A stretch of DNA of 64,000 nucleotides from Ehretia macrophylla (Eukaryota; Streptophyta; Magnoliopsida; Boraginales; Ehretiaceae): NCBI GenBank assembly GCA_037974665.1, contig CM075770.1:1066501-1130500 (forward strand). Direction: 5' to 3'. Positions 25,872 to 37,203 of the stretch are shown piece by piece. How positions within the stretch are numbered: position 1 is the first letter of the stretch; every line of letters begins with the position of its first letter. The notes under the pieces are model-generated. The model was not told the DNA's origin. It made no database searches and was given only the letters and a program-made list of their open reading frames with translations. A program made the position numbers and the translations under genes.

Positions 25872-28153
25872 TGAAAATCAGTTTTCAGTTTTGTGTTCGA
25901 TTGTACATTTAAACAATTAAACACGTTTGCAGATAAAACTCAGTAATCAACGGATCAACAACAGTGATACGTCTTATTCATACAGTGAAACAAATGGAAA
26001 GACAGTAAGTAAAGTACACACAATATTTTAACGTGAAAAACTCAACTAAGAAAAAACCACCAATCCCTGGTCAAAATAGGCAATCCACTAGATGTTTTCA
26101 CGGTTACGATAGTCAACGGACTTATGTGATTGACAACTCCCTTGTAATCCTTACCGCCTAAATCATCTAACCCACCTAAGGATTTACAACCTAGCGAGAT
26201 CCCCTCGCCTTAGTGTATTCTCCCGAATACTCACCTCCTTCTCCCGAATGATGTTTAATGAGACAAATGAATAAAGTGTTTACAAATAAAATATGCTCAG
26301 TGCGCTCACAGTGCTAAAGCGAACTCTCACCACAATATTTACACAAACATACTCAATGAACTCATTACAGCCCTTGCAAGATCTAGACTTTATTCTCCGT
26401 CTTCTGTATATCATTGTGTAACACCCCCAAAATTTTAGGCTTTGATTTTGTCTATTTTATGATAATACCTCTTTGATTGACATTATTATAGGATGTTAAT
26501 AAATTATTAGTGGCTGATTTATGGGAACAAATTATTTATGACCAATTTTGATATATTAGGAAATATAATAAATGGTGACTACTTTATAGGAATCAGTTAG
26601 GAGTGGATTAGTTATGAGTTAATAGTGGATTCTAGTTTTGATTTTGTACGATTTAAAGCCTAAAAACTAGGGACACTAATTGAGTGGGTTAGTGGTTATC
26701 TAGTTATAAAAGAAAACATAACGTAGTCTCTGATATAGAATTCCAAAGAAGAAAAAAATTGTGGAGTACAAAAAGAAAAAAAAAACGCAAGGAACGAAGA
26801 TAGTAAAAATATAAAAATAAGAAACCGGTGGAGGAATATGATCACTTGGCAGACCACATGCAAGAGATTTAGTTCTCATATTGGAGGAAGACTATTTCTA
26901 ATTCTTCTCTTTTGGTGACCAACGTAATTCTTGAATTAAAATATGCTTGTGGATTTTACACTACAATGACTGTATATGTTAAAAGTAGATTTAAATTTTG
27001 GAGATATTAACCATGAGATTTAAGTATTGATTTTTATGTTTGCGGATTGTAATTTCAGGGCATGAAATTCGAAGAATTTATTTTAGTTTTCAAATTTTGG
27101 CTTTGTAAATTTTGTAATCGAGGTAAGTAGAATTTACCATTTCTTTGTCTACCCCTACTTATTAATCTGCAATATTCACTCGATTTATTGTTACTCCACT
27201 CTTGTTCACAATTCCTTTCAAGTCATTGTATTGATTCTTTTGATAAGCAAAGTACGAGTCATTGATTCAAGTTCTATGAACTATACAAGCTGTGTCCGAA
27301 TCCTAGATGGTTGGGAGTTAATGAGCGGCCATTTGTTTTGATTATAAATTGTGTATTGTGCGTGTTGCTCAGCAACTACAACTTGGTATATTGTTCTGTT
27401 AGTGCTTGATTTTATCGATCGGATTGTCCTATTGTTTATTGTTCTTTGAGTCTTTGCGTTCTTTGGGGTAGATTCTACTTACTGAGTATTGTTTCGCTCA
27501 GCCCTTTCTATTTCTTATTTTTGTAGATGACAAATTTAGTTCGGGGTTGCTAAGCTAGAAGTTTCATGGATTGATGCATGTTCAGAATGTTATTAATATT
27601 TCTTGTATTTTAGTATAGATACTGTATTTAATAATTCATTTTGGTGTCTTGTTATGTAATTGAAGGATTAGTTTTTGTTGGCATTTAATTAAAGGATTAA
27701 AATTTCTCTCAATTGATTTATAGTTTATTTTGTTGAGGATTGAGCCTTGCGGGCTTAGGAAGATTTATTTTTCTAGGTTCGCGGCAGTCTCGTCCCTGAT
27801 ATTTTTTTTTAATTTAGGGGCGTGACACCTTGATTCTTGCGAGATCATCAGTATATATAAGTGAGAGTGCTGCAATCTTGGGCTCCAAGGATCCGTAGAT
27901 ATTATTGGCCTTTTTAAGAGTCTTTACCCAAGCCAATCTCCAAGGATTTGTTCAATCACAGATTTTATCAATCATAATCTTCTTGGCCTTATCAGAACCG
28001 CCTCAGCATAATTACAGTTGCAGCAAATTGATAGCTTTCCATATAAGATAGATCTTGCACAATCTCAAGCCAAGATTGTGTTGCCAAAAAATAAAGACAA
28101 TTAAGACAATAGAAAAATGGCCTCTAATCTTTAGCTAACATCTCTGGCTAACA
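25872..28153 (-). repeat. 3' LTR of the Copia element (split by a solo LTR)
   Basis: Aligns by eye with 32640-33518 along its length, from TGAAAATCAGTTTTCAG to GGCTAACA. It is interrupted after TCTGTATAT by a 1411-bp insertion plus 5-bp duplication; without these it is about 866 bp. The two LTRs differ at many positions, so the insertion is old. Confidence 0.85.
26417..27827. mobile_element. Solo LTR (1411 bp) inside the Copia 3' LTR
   Basis: The sequence starts TGTAACACCCCCAAAATTTT and ends TTAGGGGCGTGACA, with canonical TG...CA LTR ends. It is flanked by CATTG (26412-26416) and CCTTG (27828-27832); the uninterrupted LTR has CCTTG at the same place, so this is a 5-bp duplication with one later change. 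No internal coding sequence, primer site or partner LTR is present. TGTAACACCCC-type ends are common in plant Ty3-Gypsy LTRs; assignment to Gypsy is inference. Confidence 0.8.
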
Positions 28154-28528
28154 AGTTCCCCATTTGGTTTTGTTTTTGGCAAAACCACCCTACGTACCTG
28201 CAATACCTGCAACTATAAGAATGAACCTGCATACTGAGAAATTAATGAGCCGATTGAACAAACCTCAGTAGACAACCAATATACAAACTCAGATAACCGT
28301 AACACTAACACCCAAACAGAAGTTTCTTCCCCTTTTTGCCACAAACCAAGATCAAAGGGCTGGAAGGCTCAACACTAGTTAGCTGTCAGTCACTGTCCAA
28401 ACCACAGATTAAAGAGACAGTCTATAGTGAAAACAACCAAAACAAACGAGTATTAGGGCCACAGACCCTTTAAGACAACAAGAAAAGAAAAAAGTATCAT
28501 TGGCACACAGGCCATAAACACAAGATCA

Positions 28529-30221
28529 TCAAAGGTCAGTGGAGGAAGATAGATGAGTGAGAACTTTATGAACCATTTCAGTAATGGCACTGTGGCCATC
28601 AAGAACACCCTGAATCATCTTTTCTTGAGCAGCCAGAACTTGATGTAGAGTTGTCACAGTGGCAAGGAGCCAAGCCGCACCACATGTGGGTGAGGCAGGA
28701 TCGTCAACCTGTGGGGAATGGGTTGGTTTGACCTTGTTTTTAACCGGCTTAGCAGAGGGTCTCACTGTGGTAGACTTGGATTAAACATTATGGTCTTTTG
28801 GAGCTTTGGTGCCTTTGGGTAAATCCACATCAACCAACCGCCCACCCTACACATATTTAGCACTAAAGGCGAGAGATTCAGAAACTTGTAAAAATTTCTC
28901 ACCATCTGAGTCAAAGGTCCAATTAACAGATAAAAAGGCATAGAGTAGAGAGGGATATGACAACAGTTTGTTATTTGTCTTGAGTTCTGCTTCGCGAACG
29001 ACTCTGTTGAAGATAATTTCTCCAAGATCAAAGCCATCACCAGTGCCAAGGCGATACATTACAGTGGCTGTATGAGCATTAACAGTGGTATTGTGGGAAG
29101 TGGGATAGACATTTTGAATCACAATTTTATGGAGAGCAGCATATTTGGTAGTGAGAAACGAGGCATCCAAACTGTCTCTTGACTACTTAGTTTGATACCC
29201 AATCAATTCTGACGCCACTTTGGCAAGAGAAATTTTACCCTTGGTGGCTGGCTTGGTCGGCTGACACTGCAAAAACTGATTGATCGCGAGATGAAAGAAC
29301 TGATGGACTTGCCCTTTGAGATAGACTTTGTGAAAGTGTGGTAAAGAAGGATCCACTATGCTTTTGTGAATGTTGGCAAAGAATTCATGTAAGACAGTGG
29401 GTAAAAAAGGTTGAAACTTGGAATTCAGATACAGTAGTCCCTTAGTCTCCAGAAGAGAATGAAGTCCATATGGGCGATAACTGTCTTATGATATTTTCTT
29501 CTCAGTCAGGAGCCCTTTGACAGCTAATCGCGCAAATCTCTTTTTGTTGACTAACATGAAAAATCTGTCAGAGTGAGCTTCAGCGAGATCCAGTTGGAGA
29601 GAATCGACGCTATCTTCGGCAAGTTGCCCTTCTTTGATTCTGATGGTGATGATGTCTTGAGACGCTTGCTACGCCTAGTCCCATGTTTAATCCGTGGACC
29701 TGTCCTCTTGGATCGTGAAACAGGGGAAACTTGAGGGTCTGTTACTTTCTTAGGTTGTAGGAATGACTCGTCCTTGATAGATGACGGCATGGGCGTCGCC
29801 GCTGGGGACGGTGGAAGTTCTTTAGAGGTTGACGGAGTCACTATGGTAGTTAGAGAAGGTTTGGCTGGTGTAGATGCTTGTGGAAATTTAAAAATCGTAT
29901 CAGTCTTGGCTGTTGTAGGTGTTTCCTTGGTGGACGATGACTGTGAAGTATGGAAAGGTAAGCTCTCGTTATTGTCGGACCCACTATAGGCCACGAGAGA
30001 AGGTTTCTAAGAAGACTCTCCTGAGGGCTGAGAAGATCTCGTGGTCGGCGCCGAAGAATCAGTGGGTCACCAGAGCTTTCTTTAGAGAACTGTGAACAGG
30101 TTGCCATGGATTCTGAGGAAGAGCAAAAATCGTCTATTGCTATGGGTGTTTGATCAGTTCCTAGCTCGTTGGCTTTGATCGGTTTTGATTTCCACTGGAG
30201 TCGAGCTGATCGGCGAACCAT
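28529..30221 (-). pseudogene. Extra ORF downstream of pol in the Copia element (broken)
   Basis: Starts MVRRSARLQWKSKPIKANEL at 30221 and can be followed, through frame shifts and stops, to a C-terminus ...GHSAITEMVHKVLTHLSSS TDL at 28529. Open pieces are 30221-29850, 29994-29551, 29170-28847 and 28765-28529. The N-terminal half is Ser/Pro/Thr-rich and basic (RSKRTGPRIKHGTRRSKRLK). The middle holds YRLGTGDGFDLGEIIFNRV and LLSYPSLLYAFL, reminiscent of the 'putative plant transposon protein' found in several plant retroelements. Function unknown. It cannot be expressed as one protein. Confidence 0.65.
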
Positions 30222-31155
30222 GGACCTATATAGAGAGTACTCAACAGAGAGAAAAGATTAGTGGAGACATAATTTTAGGGCACACGATCAGACCAACAAA
30301 AACGGAGACGAGAAAAAGATAGAGATAATGGCGACGTGATTAAATGCAAACTTTTTGGAACATGGGAAAGTGAATCACGCGCCGTCTGTCTCTACAACTG
30401 CCAAGAAAATAAAATAAAAAAAATCTCATTTTTTACGAGAAAATAATTTTAGCGCCCAATGTTTTGATTGTAACCAATGTACTGTGATTATGCGATATGA
30501 GAGATAACTGAGCAGATCTGTTACAGTACTCAATCCTAAGACATATGTCTAGCCTAAGCTTAGGCACAGAAAGTGTGAGCTACTCATAAGGCCCTACAAA
30601 AAGATCTGATACAGAGATATAGTCATTACACATGAACTTTATCAAGTATGAACAGGGTGCGTGTGTGAACTGTGATTGGGCTTTGCCGTATAGTGGATAG
30701 CCAAATCAAGTGACAGATCAGCTGTAACAGTTGTTCAAACTACCCGCTCGACTAATCATCTTATTGTACACCTTGTTTGTCCTAGTAGCTTTCACTCTTG
30801 TGCATTTCTATGTAGCCCAAGGTAGCTTTTTCCAGGTGGTCACAGTAGTGTTGACCTTGAAATTTGCACAATATAATAATTGTTTGAATCAGTTCAGATC
30901 TAATTGTAAGGTCTTTTTCTCTTTCCTTTTTTTTTTGTTCAAAAATTTTGCATCCTGGTTAATGTCCAAGAATGAAAATATTCCAGAGTCACAAGCTTAA
31001 TACAGTTGATCAGTACTCAGACTTCGTTGTATGTAAAGTAGCAGCAAGCTTGCTCACAGTGGTACAGGAGAGGTACCTGTACCATACAATTAGAACACAG
31101 TATAAGTAACATTATATCAGTGCAGTCCTACTGTGTTTCCTTGTGAATGTCACAG
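30222..31155. other. Copia internal spacer between RNase H and the extra ORF
   Basis: About 930 bp without recognisable coding content on the element strand. The 89-codon + strand ORF at 30731-31000 is hydrophobic low complexity and judged spurious. Confidence 0.4.
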
Positions 31156-32639
31156 TCAGAGTGTACAAATGCCTAAGAGTTTGTGCATAGCTTCGAATCT
31201 CACTGCATCGAGAGCCTTAGATAAAATATATACCAGTTGATTCTCAAACACAACATGTTCAAGTACAACTTGTTTGGTTTCCACTAATTCCCGTATGAAA
31301 TGGTGCATAATATTAATATGTTTGGTATAGGAGTATTGAACAGGGTTCTTCGAAATATTGATAGTACTCATATTATCACAGTAAACAGTAAGTAATTGAT
31401 TACCAATACCATAGTCTGCAAGCATCTGTTTCATCCATAGTAGTTGCGCACAACAACTCCCAACTGCTATGTACTCTACCTTAGCGGTGCTTAAAGATAT
31501 GGAAGCCTGTTTCTTACTGTACCAAGATACGAGATTGTTGTCAATGTAAAAACACCCTTCAGTAGTAATTTTCCGATCATCAACATTACCTGCCCAATCC
31601 GAATAACTGTAGCCAGCTAAATTAGTATTAGTATCCACAGTATACCAAATACCTAAACTAGCAGTGCCAGACACATATTTAACGATGAGTTTTACTGCTT
31701 TGAGATGAGATTCTCTCAGATCCAACTGGTATCATGCACACATACCAACACTGAAGCATATATCAGGACGACTAGCAGTTAAGTACAAGAGACTGCCAAT
31801 TATGCTGCGATACAATGTCGAATCAATAGCTTTCTCATTCTCCCCCTTAGCTAGCTTGGTGGTAGTGTTGATAGGTGTTCAAACTGTTTTTGTATTAGTC
31901 ATGCCAAACCTTTTGTCCAAGTTGCAGGCATACTTCTCTTGCGAAATAAATATCTCATTTTGACACTGTTTGACCTGCAAATCAAGAAAGTAAGTTAGTT
32001 CTCCTACCATACTCATTTCAAATTCACGTTCATTTGTTCGACAAAATTATCGATTCTATTTTTGGACGTAGAGCCAAACACAATATCATCCACGTAGATT
32101 TGAGCAATCAACAGTCCTGTGTTGAAGTGTTTTACGAACAATTTTTCGTCTACTCCCCCTCGAGCATAACCCTTGTCCAGCAGAAATTTTGTGAGTCTTT
32201 CATACCAAGCACGAGGTGCTTGTTTGAGACTATACAGTGTTTTCTTCAGTTTGTACACGTATGTAGGGTAATGAGGATCAACAAACCCTTTGAGTTGTTC
32301 TACATACGCTTCTTCTTGTAAGATGCCGTTGAGAAAGACACTTTTCACATCCATCTGAAATAGTTTGAAATGCAAAACACAAGCAATTGAAAGTAACAGT
32401 CTTATTGACTTCATCCTAGTTACAGGAACAAATGTTTCGTCAAAATCAATTTCATCAATTTGAGTGTATCCCTGTGCAACTAATCTAGTTTTATTGCGAG
32501 TGATTAGACCTTTTTGATCGGTTTTATTTTTGAATATCCATTTGGTGGCTATGACATTAACACCTTTCGGTCTAGGGACTAAAGTCCAGACGTCATTCCT
32601 AACAAACTTACCTAACTCATCTTGCATTGCATTACTATA
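31156..32639 (-). pseudogene. Copia pol remnant: reverse transcriptase and RNase H
   Basis: RT begins abruptly at AMQDELGKFVRNDVWTLVPR and continues through TKWIFKNKTD, RLVAQGYTQIDEIDFDETF, FQMDVKSVFLNG and LKQAPRAWYERL to the catalytic IYVDDIVFGS. A frame shift near 32010 leads into MVGELTYFLDLQVKQ; in-frame TGA codons follow at two points (after NTKTV and after VGMCA). RNase H is seen as GYSYSDWAGNVDDRKITTEG, STAKVEYIAVGSC and VYCDNMSTINISKNP, ending KALDAVRFEAMHKLLGICTL. The order RT-RNase H after an absent integrase is Ty1-Copia. The frame breaks mean it is inactive. Confidence 0.9.
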
Positions 32640-33518
32640 TGAAAACCAATTTTCAGTTTTGTGTTCGATTGTGCGTTTAAACAATTAAACACGTTTGCAG
32701 ATATAACTTAAACTTAGTATTCAGTGGATCAACTACAGTGATACACCTTATTCATACAGTGAAACGAATGAAAAGACATTAAGTAAAGTACATACAGTAT
32801 TTTAACGTGAAAGACCCAACTGAAAAAAAATAACTTGACCACTCTCTGGTCAAAATAGGCAATCCACTAGATGTTATCATAGTTACAATAGTCAATGGAC
32901 TTATGTGATTGACAACTCCCTTGTAACCCTCACCGCCTAAACCATCTAACTCGCCTAAAGATTTACAACCTAGCGAGATCCCTTCGACTTAGTGTATTAT
33001 CCCGAATACTCACCTTCTTCTCCCGAAGGATGTTTAATGAGACAAATGAATAGAGTGTTTACAAACAAAATATGCTCAGTGCGCTCATAGTGCTAAAACG
33101 AAGTCTCACCGCAATGTTTACACAGACAGACTCAATGAACTCATTACAGCCCTTGCAAGATCTATACTTTATTCTCCGTCTTCTGTATATCCTTGATTCT
33201 TGCAAGATCATCAGTATATATAGGTGAGAGTGCTACAATCTTGGGCTCCAAACATTCGTAGATATTATTGGTCTTTTTAGAAGTCTTTACCCAAGCCAAT
33301 CTCCAAAGATTTGTTCAATCACATATTTGCTCAATCATAATCTTCTTGGCCTTATCAGAATCGCCTCAGTATAATTACAGCTGCAACAAATTGATAACTT
33401 TCTATATAAGATAGATCCTGCACAATCTCAAACCAAGATTGTGTTAGCCAAAAAATAAAGATAATTAAGACAATAAAAAAATGGTCCCTAATCTCGAGCT
33501 AACATCTCAGGCTAAACA
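32640..33518 (-). repeat. 5' LTR of the Copia element
   Basis: 879 bp, TG...CA on the minus strand, collinear with the 3' LTR at 25872-28153. It is bounded on the right by CTATA (33519-33523). It is also preceded on its inner side by CTATA (32635-32639), directly fused to pol sequence. Confidence 0.85.
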
Positions 33519-33680
33519 CTATACAAACAAATGGATATTGTAAGAAAGACAATTAACATTAACCCATAAACCCATTGGTTCAGGAGTTAGAAATTTTATG
33601 ATCCCTGCCATCAAACAAAAGTAGATTGATCATTGAAAGAAGACATAGTAATAACACAGATTAAAAGAAGAACGTACTGA

Positions 33681-33801
33681 TGCCTCGGAGCATCTTCAAG
33701 TCGAATTTTTTCGCCAGACCCACGTGACCAATTTTCTTTGCGTAGCTTATCACCATTGATTTTAAACCAGTCAATAAACCTATCAACAGTAAAGTGGTTA
33801 G
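33681..33801 (-). pseudogene. Doubtful second exon of the transposon-split gene
   Basis: The open stretch RFIDWFKINGDKLRKENWSR GSGEKIRLEDAPRHQ lies between an acceptor-like TTGATAG and a donor-like CAGTACG on the minus strand. Its phase does not join cleanly to the candidate first exon, so it may be only intronic sequence. Confidence 0.2.
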
Positions 33802-33898
33802 AAAAAAAAATAAGATTTTCTTTAATTTTCAGCAACAAAAAAAAAGAAAAAAAGAAAAATGAATAATAATAATAAATAGAGATAGATAGAGAAGCTCA

Positions 33899-33976
33899 CG
33901 AGCTCAGAATCTGTTAAAGAACAAAGACAACGTACGTCTTCAATCCGGTTATTCCCTATTATCAGCTCATCATCCA
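33899..33976 (-). pseudogene. Candidate first exon of the transposon-split gene
   Basis: Minus-strand ATG at 33976 followed by MDDELIIGNNRIEDVRCLCS LTDSEL and then a GTGAGC donor. It is 26 codons, soluble and acidic, ending at a splice-like site. It is separated from the orphan last exon (24611-24850) by the Copia element, and a foldback element starts just upstream of its ATG. The family is not recognised. Reading these as one gene is inference from strand, order and exon-like character. Confidence 0.35.
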
Positions 33977-34010
33977 TGCTTCAAAATTGAACTTGTCTAT
34001 ATATTTTTTA

Positions 34011-34432
34011 GGGTAAATAGCATATCACCCCCTATGTTTTGTTAAAAATGCACAATACCCCCTTGTGTTTTAAAAATTAGCTGATTATCCCCTTGTGATT
34101 TGCTAAAAGTAGCTGATTACCCCATTATGTTTTAAAAATTAGCTGATTACCCCCCTGTGTTTTATAAAAGTAGCTAATTACCTCTCTGTGCTTTTTAAAA
34201 ATTAACGCTTTTGTTAGAAAATATAAGGGGGCAATCAACTACTTTTATAAAACACAATGGGGTAATTAGCTACTTTTAGCAAATCACAGGAGGTAATCAG
34301 TTAATTTTTAAAACACATAGAGGTATTGTGCACTTTTAGCAAAATACAGAAAAATAATCAACTAATTTTTAAAACACAGGAAAGTATTGTGTATTTTTAA
34401 CAAAACACAGGGAGGTAATGCGCTATTTACCC
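34011..34432. mobile_element. Foldback (MULE-like) element 3, 422 bp, 9-bp TSD
   Basis: The left end GGGTAAATAGCATATCACC and the right end, inverted, GGGTAAATAGCGCATTACC match. Each arm is a ladder of degenerate units 'TGTGTTTTaaAAATTAGCTGATTACCCC'. It is flanked by TATTTTTTA at 34002-34010 and 34433-34441. The centre (AACGCTTTTGTTAG) is unique. It has no coding capacity and lies 26 bp upstream of the candidate start codon at 33976. Confidence 0.8.
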
Positions 34433-34503
34433 TATTTTTTATGCACGCATAGCTACATCATCTGTATCATATACATGCATTTATCAATACACAAGCGCAT
34501 ATA

Positions 34504-34546
<43 letters not shown>
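34504..34546. repeat. (TA)n microsatellite
   Basis: An uninterrupted AT dinucleotide run, directly read. Confidence 0.9.
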
Positions 34547-34549
<3 letters not shown>

Positions 34550-36719
34550 AAGAGAGTGAGAGGGGTGAGGGATTCTTCGCCGGTCAAATTCGCCGACGTT
34601 TCGTTCCGATGAGCTTATGCTTGATTTTGCTTGCTGTGCCAACTCGAAAAAAATATGGTCTATGGACTATTATACATGGGTCGGTGCAGAGTATGTAGAT
34701 TTGGTTTATTAGCCCAATGGGCTTCAACTTGTATGATTTGGACTTTGGATTCCAATAGAGTGGATAATGGATCTGATTTTTTATTTTTTATTTTATTTAA
34801 AATTCAGTTTGTATTCGATCTTGTTATACCAAATAGTTAATTCATTAATTGATTCAAATATAGTTTTGAGTCTGTCCATCCAATCCGATAAAGATATGAA
34901 TTCAAATAAGCATTTTTGTTAATTTATATTAAAAGGGTCTTGTGGAATATTTTATTGATCTTTTATTTACAAAATTATTATATGATAGACGCCAATCATC
35001 ATTTTTGACATGTTTAGCTTTATAACCTCACCTATAGTTATAACTATATAATTTCTTAAAACTTAAAATTGTCGTCACGCATGTCGCCAAGAGATCACGT
35101 GTTTGAATTGTAGAAATGCAGTCTCTTTTAAAAAATGTGAGGTTAGACAACGTTTTATAAATTCAAATTAAATTTGACCTTTTTCCAAACTCGGTGTATA
35201 GCATAATAATTGTGCACTAAACTGTCATTTTTTTCTAAATTAAATTTGGTATTTTGTGGGACTTAATGTAGTGGGAGTTTCATGCATTAAATGTAACATA
35301 TTACATGAATTTCGTGCACTAAATCCATCATATGATAGGAGTTTTATACAGTTAGTTAGATTAAATGAAACTGGATCAATACCGTAAATGATGAATTACG
35401 TATTTACCTATGCAAATCTTCTCATTAGTAATCTTTTTTAATTAAATCTTCGAGTGTCAAGAAGAAGAATAATGGTAATGTAGACCAAAAACCAATTCCA
35501 GCTACCCAGAATCCTTGGGCCAATTTAAAGGAAAAAAATATTCCCTCTTTATAAAGCTTTATTTTGAGAAGCAGTTTATTTGAAGTTAGTAGCATCTATA
35601 TCGATGGAAAAGTAAGAAAAGGGACCATTTGTCTTGCATATATAGTAAATGAACAATGTCTCCTTTGATAAGTGGAAGGTATGAATTATCATACATAAGT
35701 TGAGAAAACGAAAGTTAAACTCGCAAAAACTAATTAATTAATTATTTTATGTGTCTAGAAGTATCATTCTTGCTTTGAGTTTGAGAGTTTTTGAAATCAT
35801 TTTTCGGAGTTTCCAACATCTTATTATTTCTAATTCTGGCTTTTGAGCTAGGCCATCTATTCGGTTTTGTCTTAGGCCTAGCCTATCATTACTATTTATG
35901 TTTTCAGCCCCTATGTGTTGGGTCTTGCTCGATTTTGTACTTTTCGGCTTTGATTTGGGCCTGATTGATTTAGCCCTAGTAGTTTTGCATCTTTCTTTTG
36001 CTTAATGAAATTTTACCTTGACCACCACGGGTCATTTGACTTAATAGTATGATTTTTACTTTAAGTGTAAAAAGTTTTAAGACTAATCTTTGAAAAATAT
36101 AATATTCTAATATAAGATGTAAAATGGCATAAGCCTCTATTGGAATGAAAAAAGAGAATTGAACCCCGTACCTTCTGAACAGGAGACCATTTGAGATCTC
36201 ACGTAGTTATGAAACCTTTTTAGGTTTTGACTAAACATGAAAAAAATATCATCTTACTTCCTTTCGATATAAAAAAATATCACGTTATTCTTTGTATTTT
36301 CAAAACTATTAAAAACTCCCCTGTGTTTTTTAAAACTTGCCACACCATCCCTCTGTTTATTTTAAGTTAACACCGTTAGAAAAATAGATAAAATAACCGA
36401 TTTGTCTATCTTTTAATATGATTTTTTAAGAGAAAGAATACATATATATATATATATTTTTTCTTTGTCTCCACCCATTTTCACTAAATAAAAAATTGTA
36501 AAAAATAAAATTAAAGAAAAAGACCACCCTCCCCAGCCCCACCCTCCAATTAAATTATTGGCTCTTCTCTGCAGATAAATCAACAAATGTGGGAGCCCCT
36601 AGCCCATTTTTTGATGCAATTTAGATGAAAAATTGAAAAGCAACTCAAGCATGACCAAATGGGTTCTGATCTTCGCCCCATGTCATAGCAAATCATACAT
36701 TCAACAGTAACCTTGATTA
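34547..36719. other. AT-rich intergenic
   Basis: No gene recognised. About 35750-36030 ends in a TTTTGCTTAATGAAATTTTA motif that resembles a LINE 3' end. About 36250-36420 contains one arm of sequence similar to foldback element 3 (CTCCCCTGTGTTTT ... CACCGTTAGAAAAATAG), perhaps a decayed relative. Confidence 0.35.
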
Positions 36720-37203
36720 GAACAAGTCCAATGGGATTCTAAAATATAAAATTTTCTATTTTTAGGTATTTTTGTGTATTTTTAGAGTCCATACCCTAAA
36801 AAGTAATATTATTTATGAAAAAAATACGTAGGGTCCACTACTTTTGAGTTAAAAGATGTCAAAATAGAGCCCAGGCTTTAAAATGTTCAGCAAATTAAAA
36901 GATACCAAAATAGAGCCTCAGGCTTCAAAATGTTCAGCAAATTTGTTGAACATTTTGAAGCCTGAGACTCTATTTTGGTATCTTTTAACTCAAAAGTAGT
37001 GGATTTTACGTACTTTTTTCATAAATTTGTTGAATATTTTGGAGTCTGAAGCTCTATTTTAACATATTTTAATCTAAAAGTGGTGGATCCCACGTACTTT
37101 TTCTATGAATAATATTACCTTTTAAGGTATGGGGCTCTAAAAATATATAAAAATATCAAAAAATAAAAAAATTTACATTTTAAAGCCCTCATTAAGAATA
37201 GCC
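36720..37203. mobile_element. Foldback MITE, 484 bp, TTA target duplication
   Basis: A near-perfect inverted repeat: GATACCAAAATAGAGCCTCA GGCTTCAAAATG and its complement face each other around 36940, and the similarity extends outwards to imperfect ends (CCAATGGGATTCTAAAATAT / TTAATGAGGGCTTTAAAATG). TTA lies outside both ends (36717-36719 and 37204-37206), the duplication size used by PIF/Harbinger elements, but the superfamily is inference. It also contains a direct duplication of the 'CAAAATAGAGCC..GGCTT' block in the left arm. Confidence 0.65.

Larger units (their letters stand above)
25872..33518 (-). mobile_element. Ty1-Copia LTR retrotransposon, internally deleted, with nested solo LTR
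   Basis: A minus-strand element with both LTRs. The 3' LTR is 25872-28153 (interrupted) and the 5' LTR is 32640-33518. The LTRs begin TGTTAGCC/TGTTTAGCC and end TTTTCA in element orientation. Flanks CTATA at 25867-25871 and 33519-33523 form a 5-bp target duplication. Inside are RT and RNase H remnants (31156-32639) and a broken extra ORF (28529-30221), then a polypurine tract AAATGGGGAACT abutting the 3' LTR. The primer-binding site, gag, protease, integrase and the start of RT are gone: RT runs straight into the 5' LTR. Having an extra ORF after pol and this PPT style resembles the SIRE/Maximus or Tork-like lineages, but the lineage is not certain. Confidence 0.85.

Noticed and set aside
30731-31000. 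89-codon hydrophobic + strand ORF
   Set aside because: It lies antisense within the Copia internal region and has no recognisable content.
32640-33518. Right LTR as an independent solo LTR inserted into pol
   Set aside because: Sequence to its right does not continue pol and the outer CTATA pair fits one whole element; kept only as an alternative in the findings.
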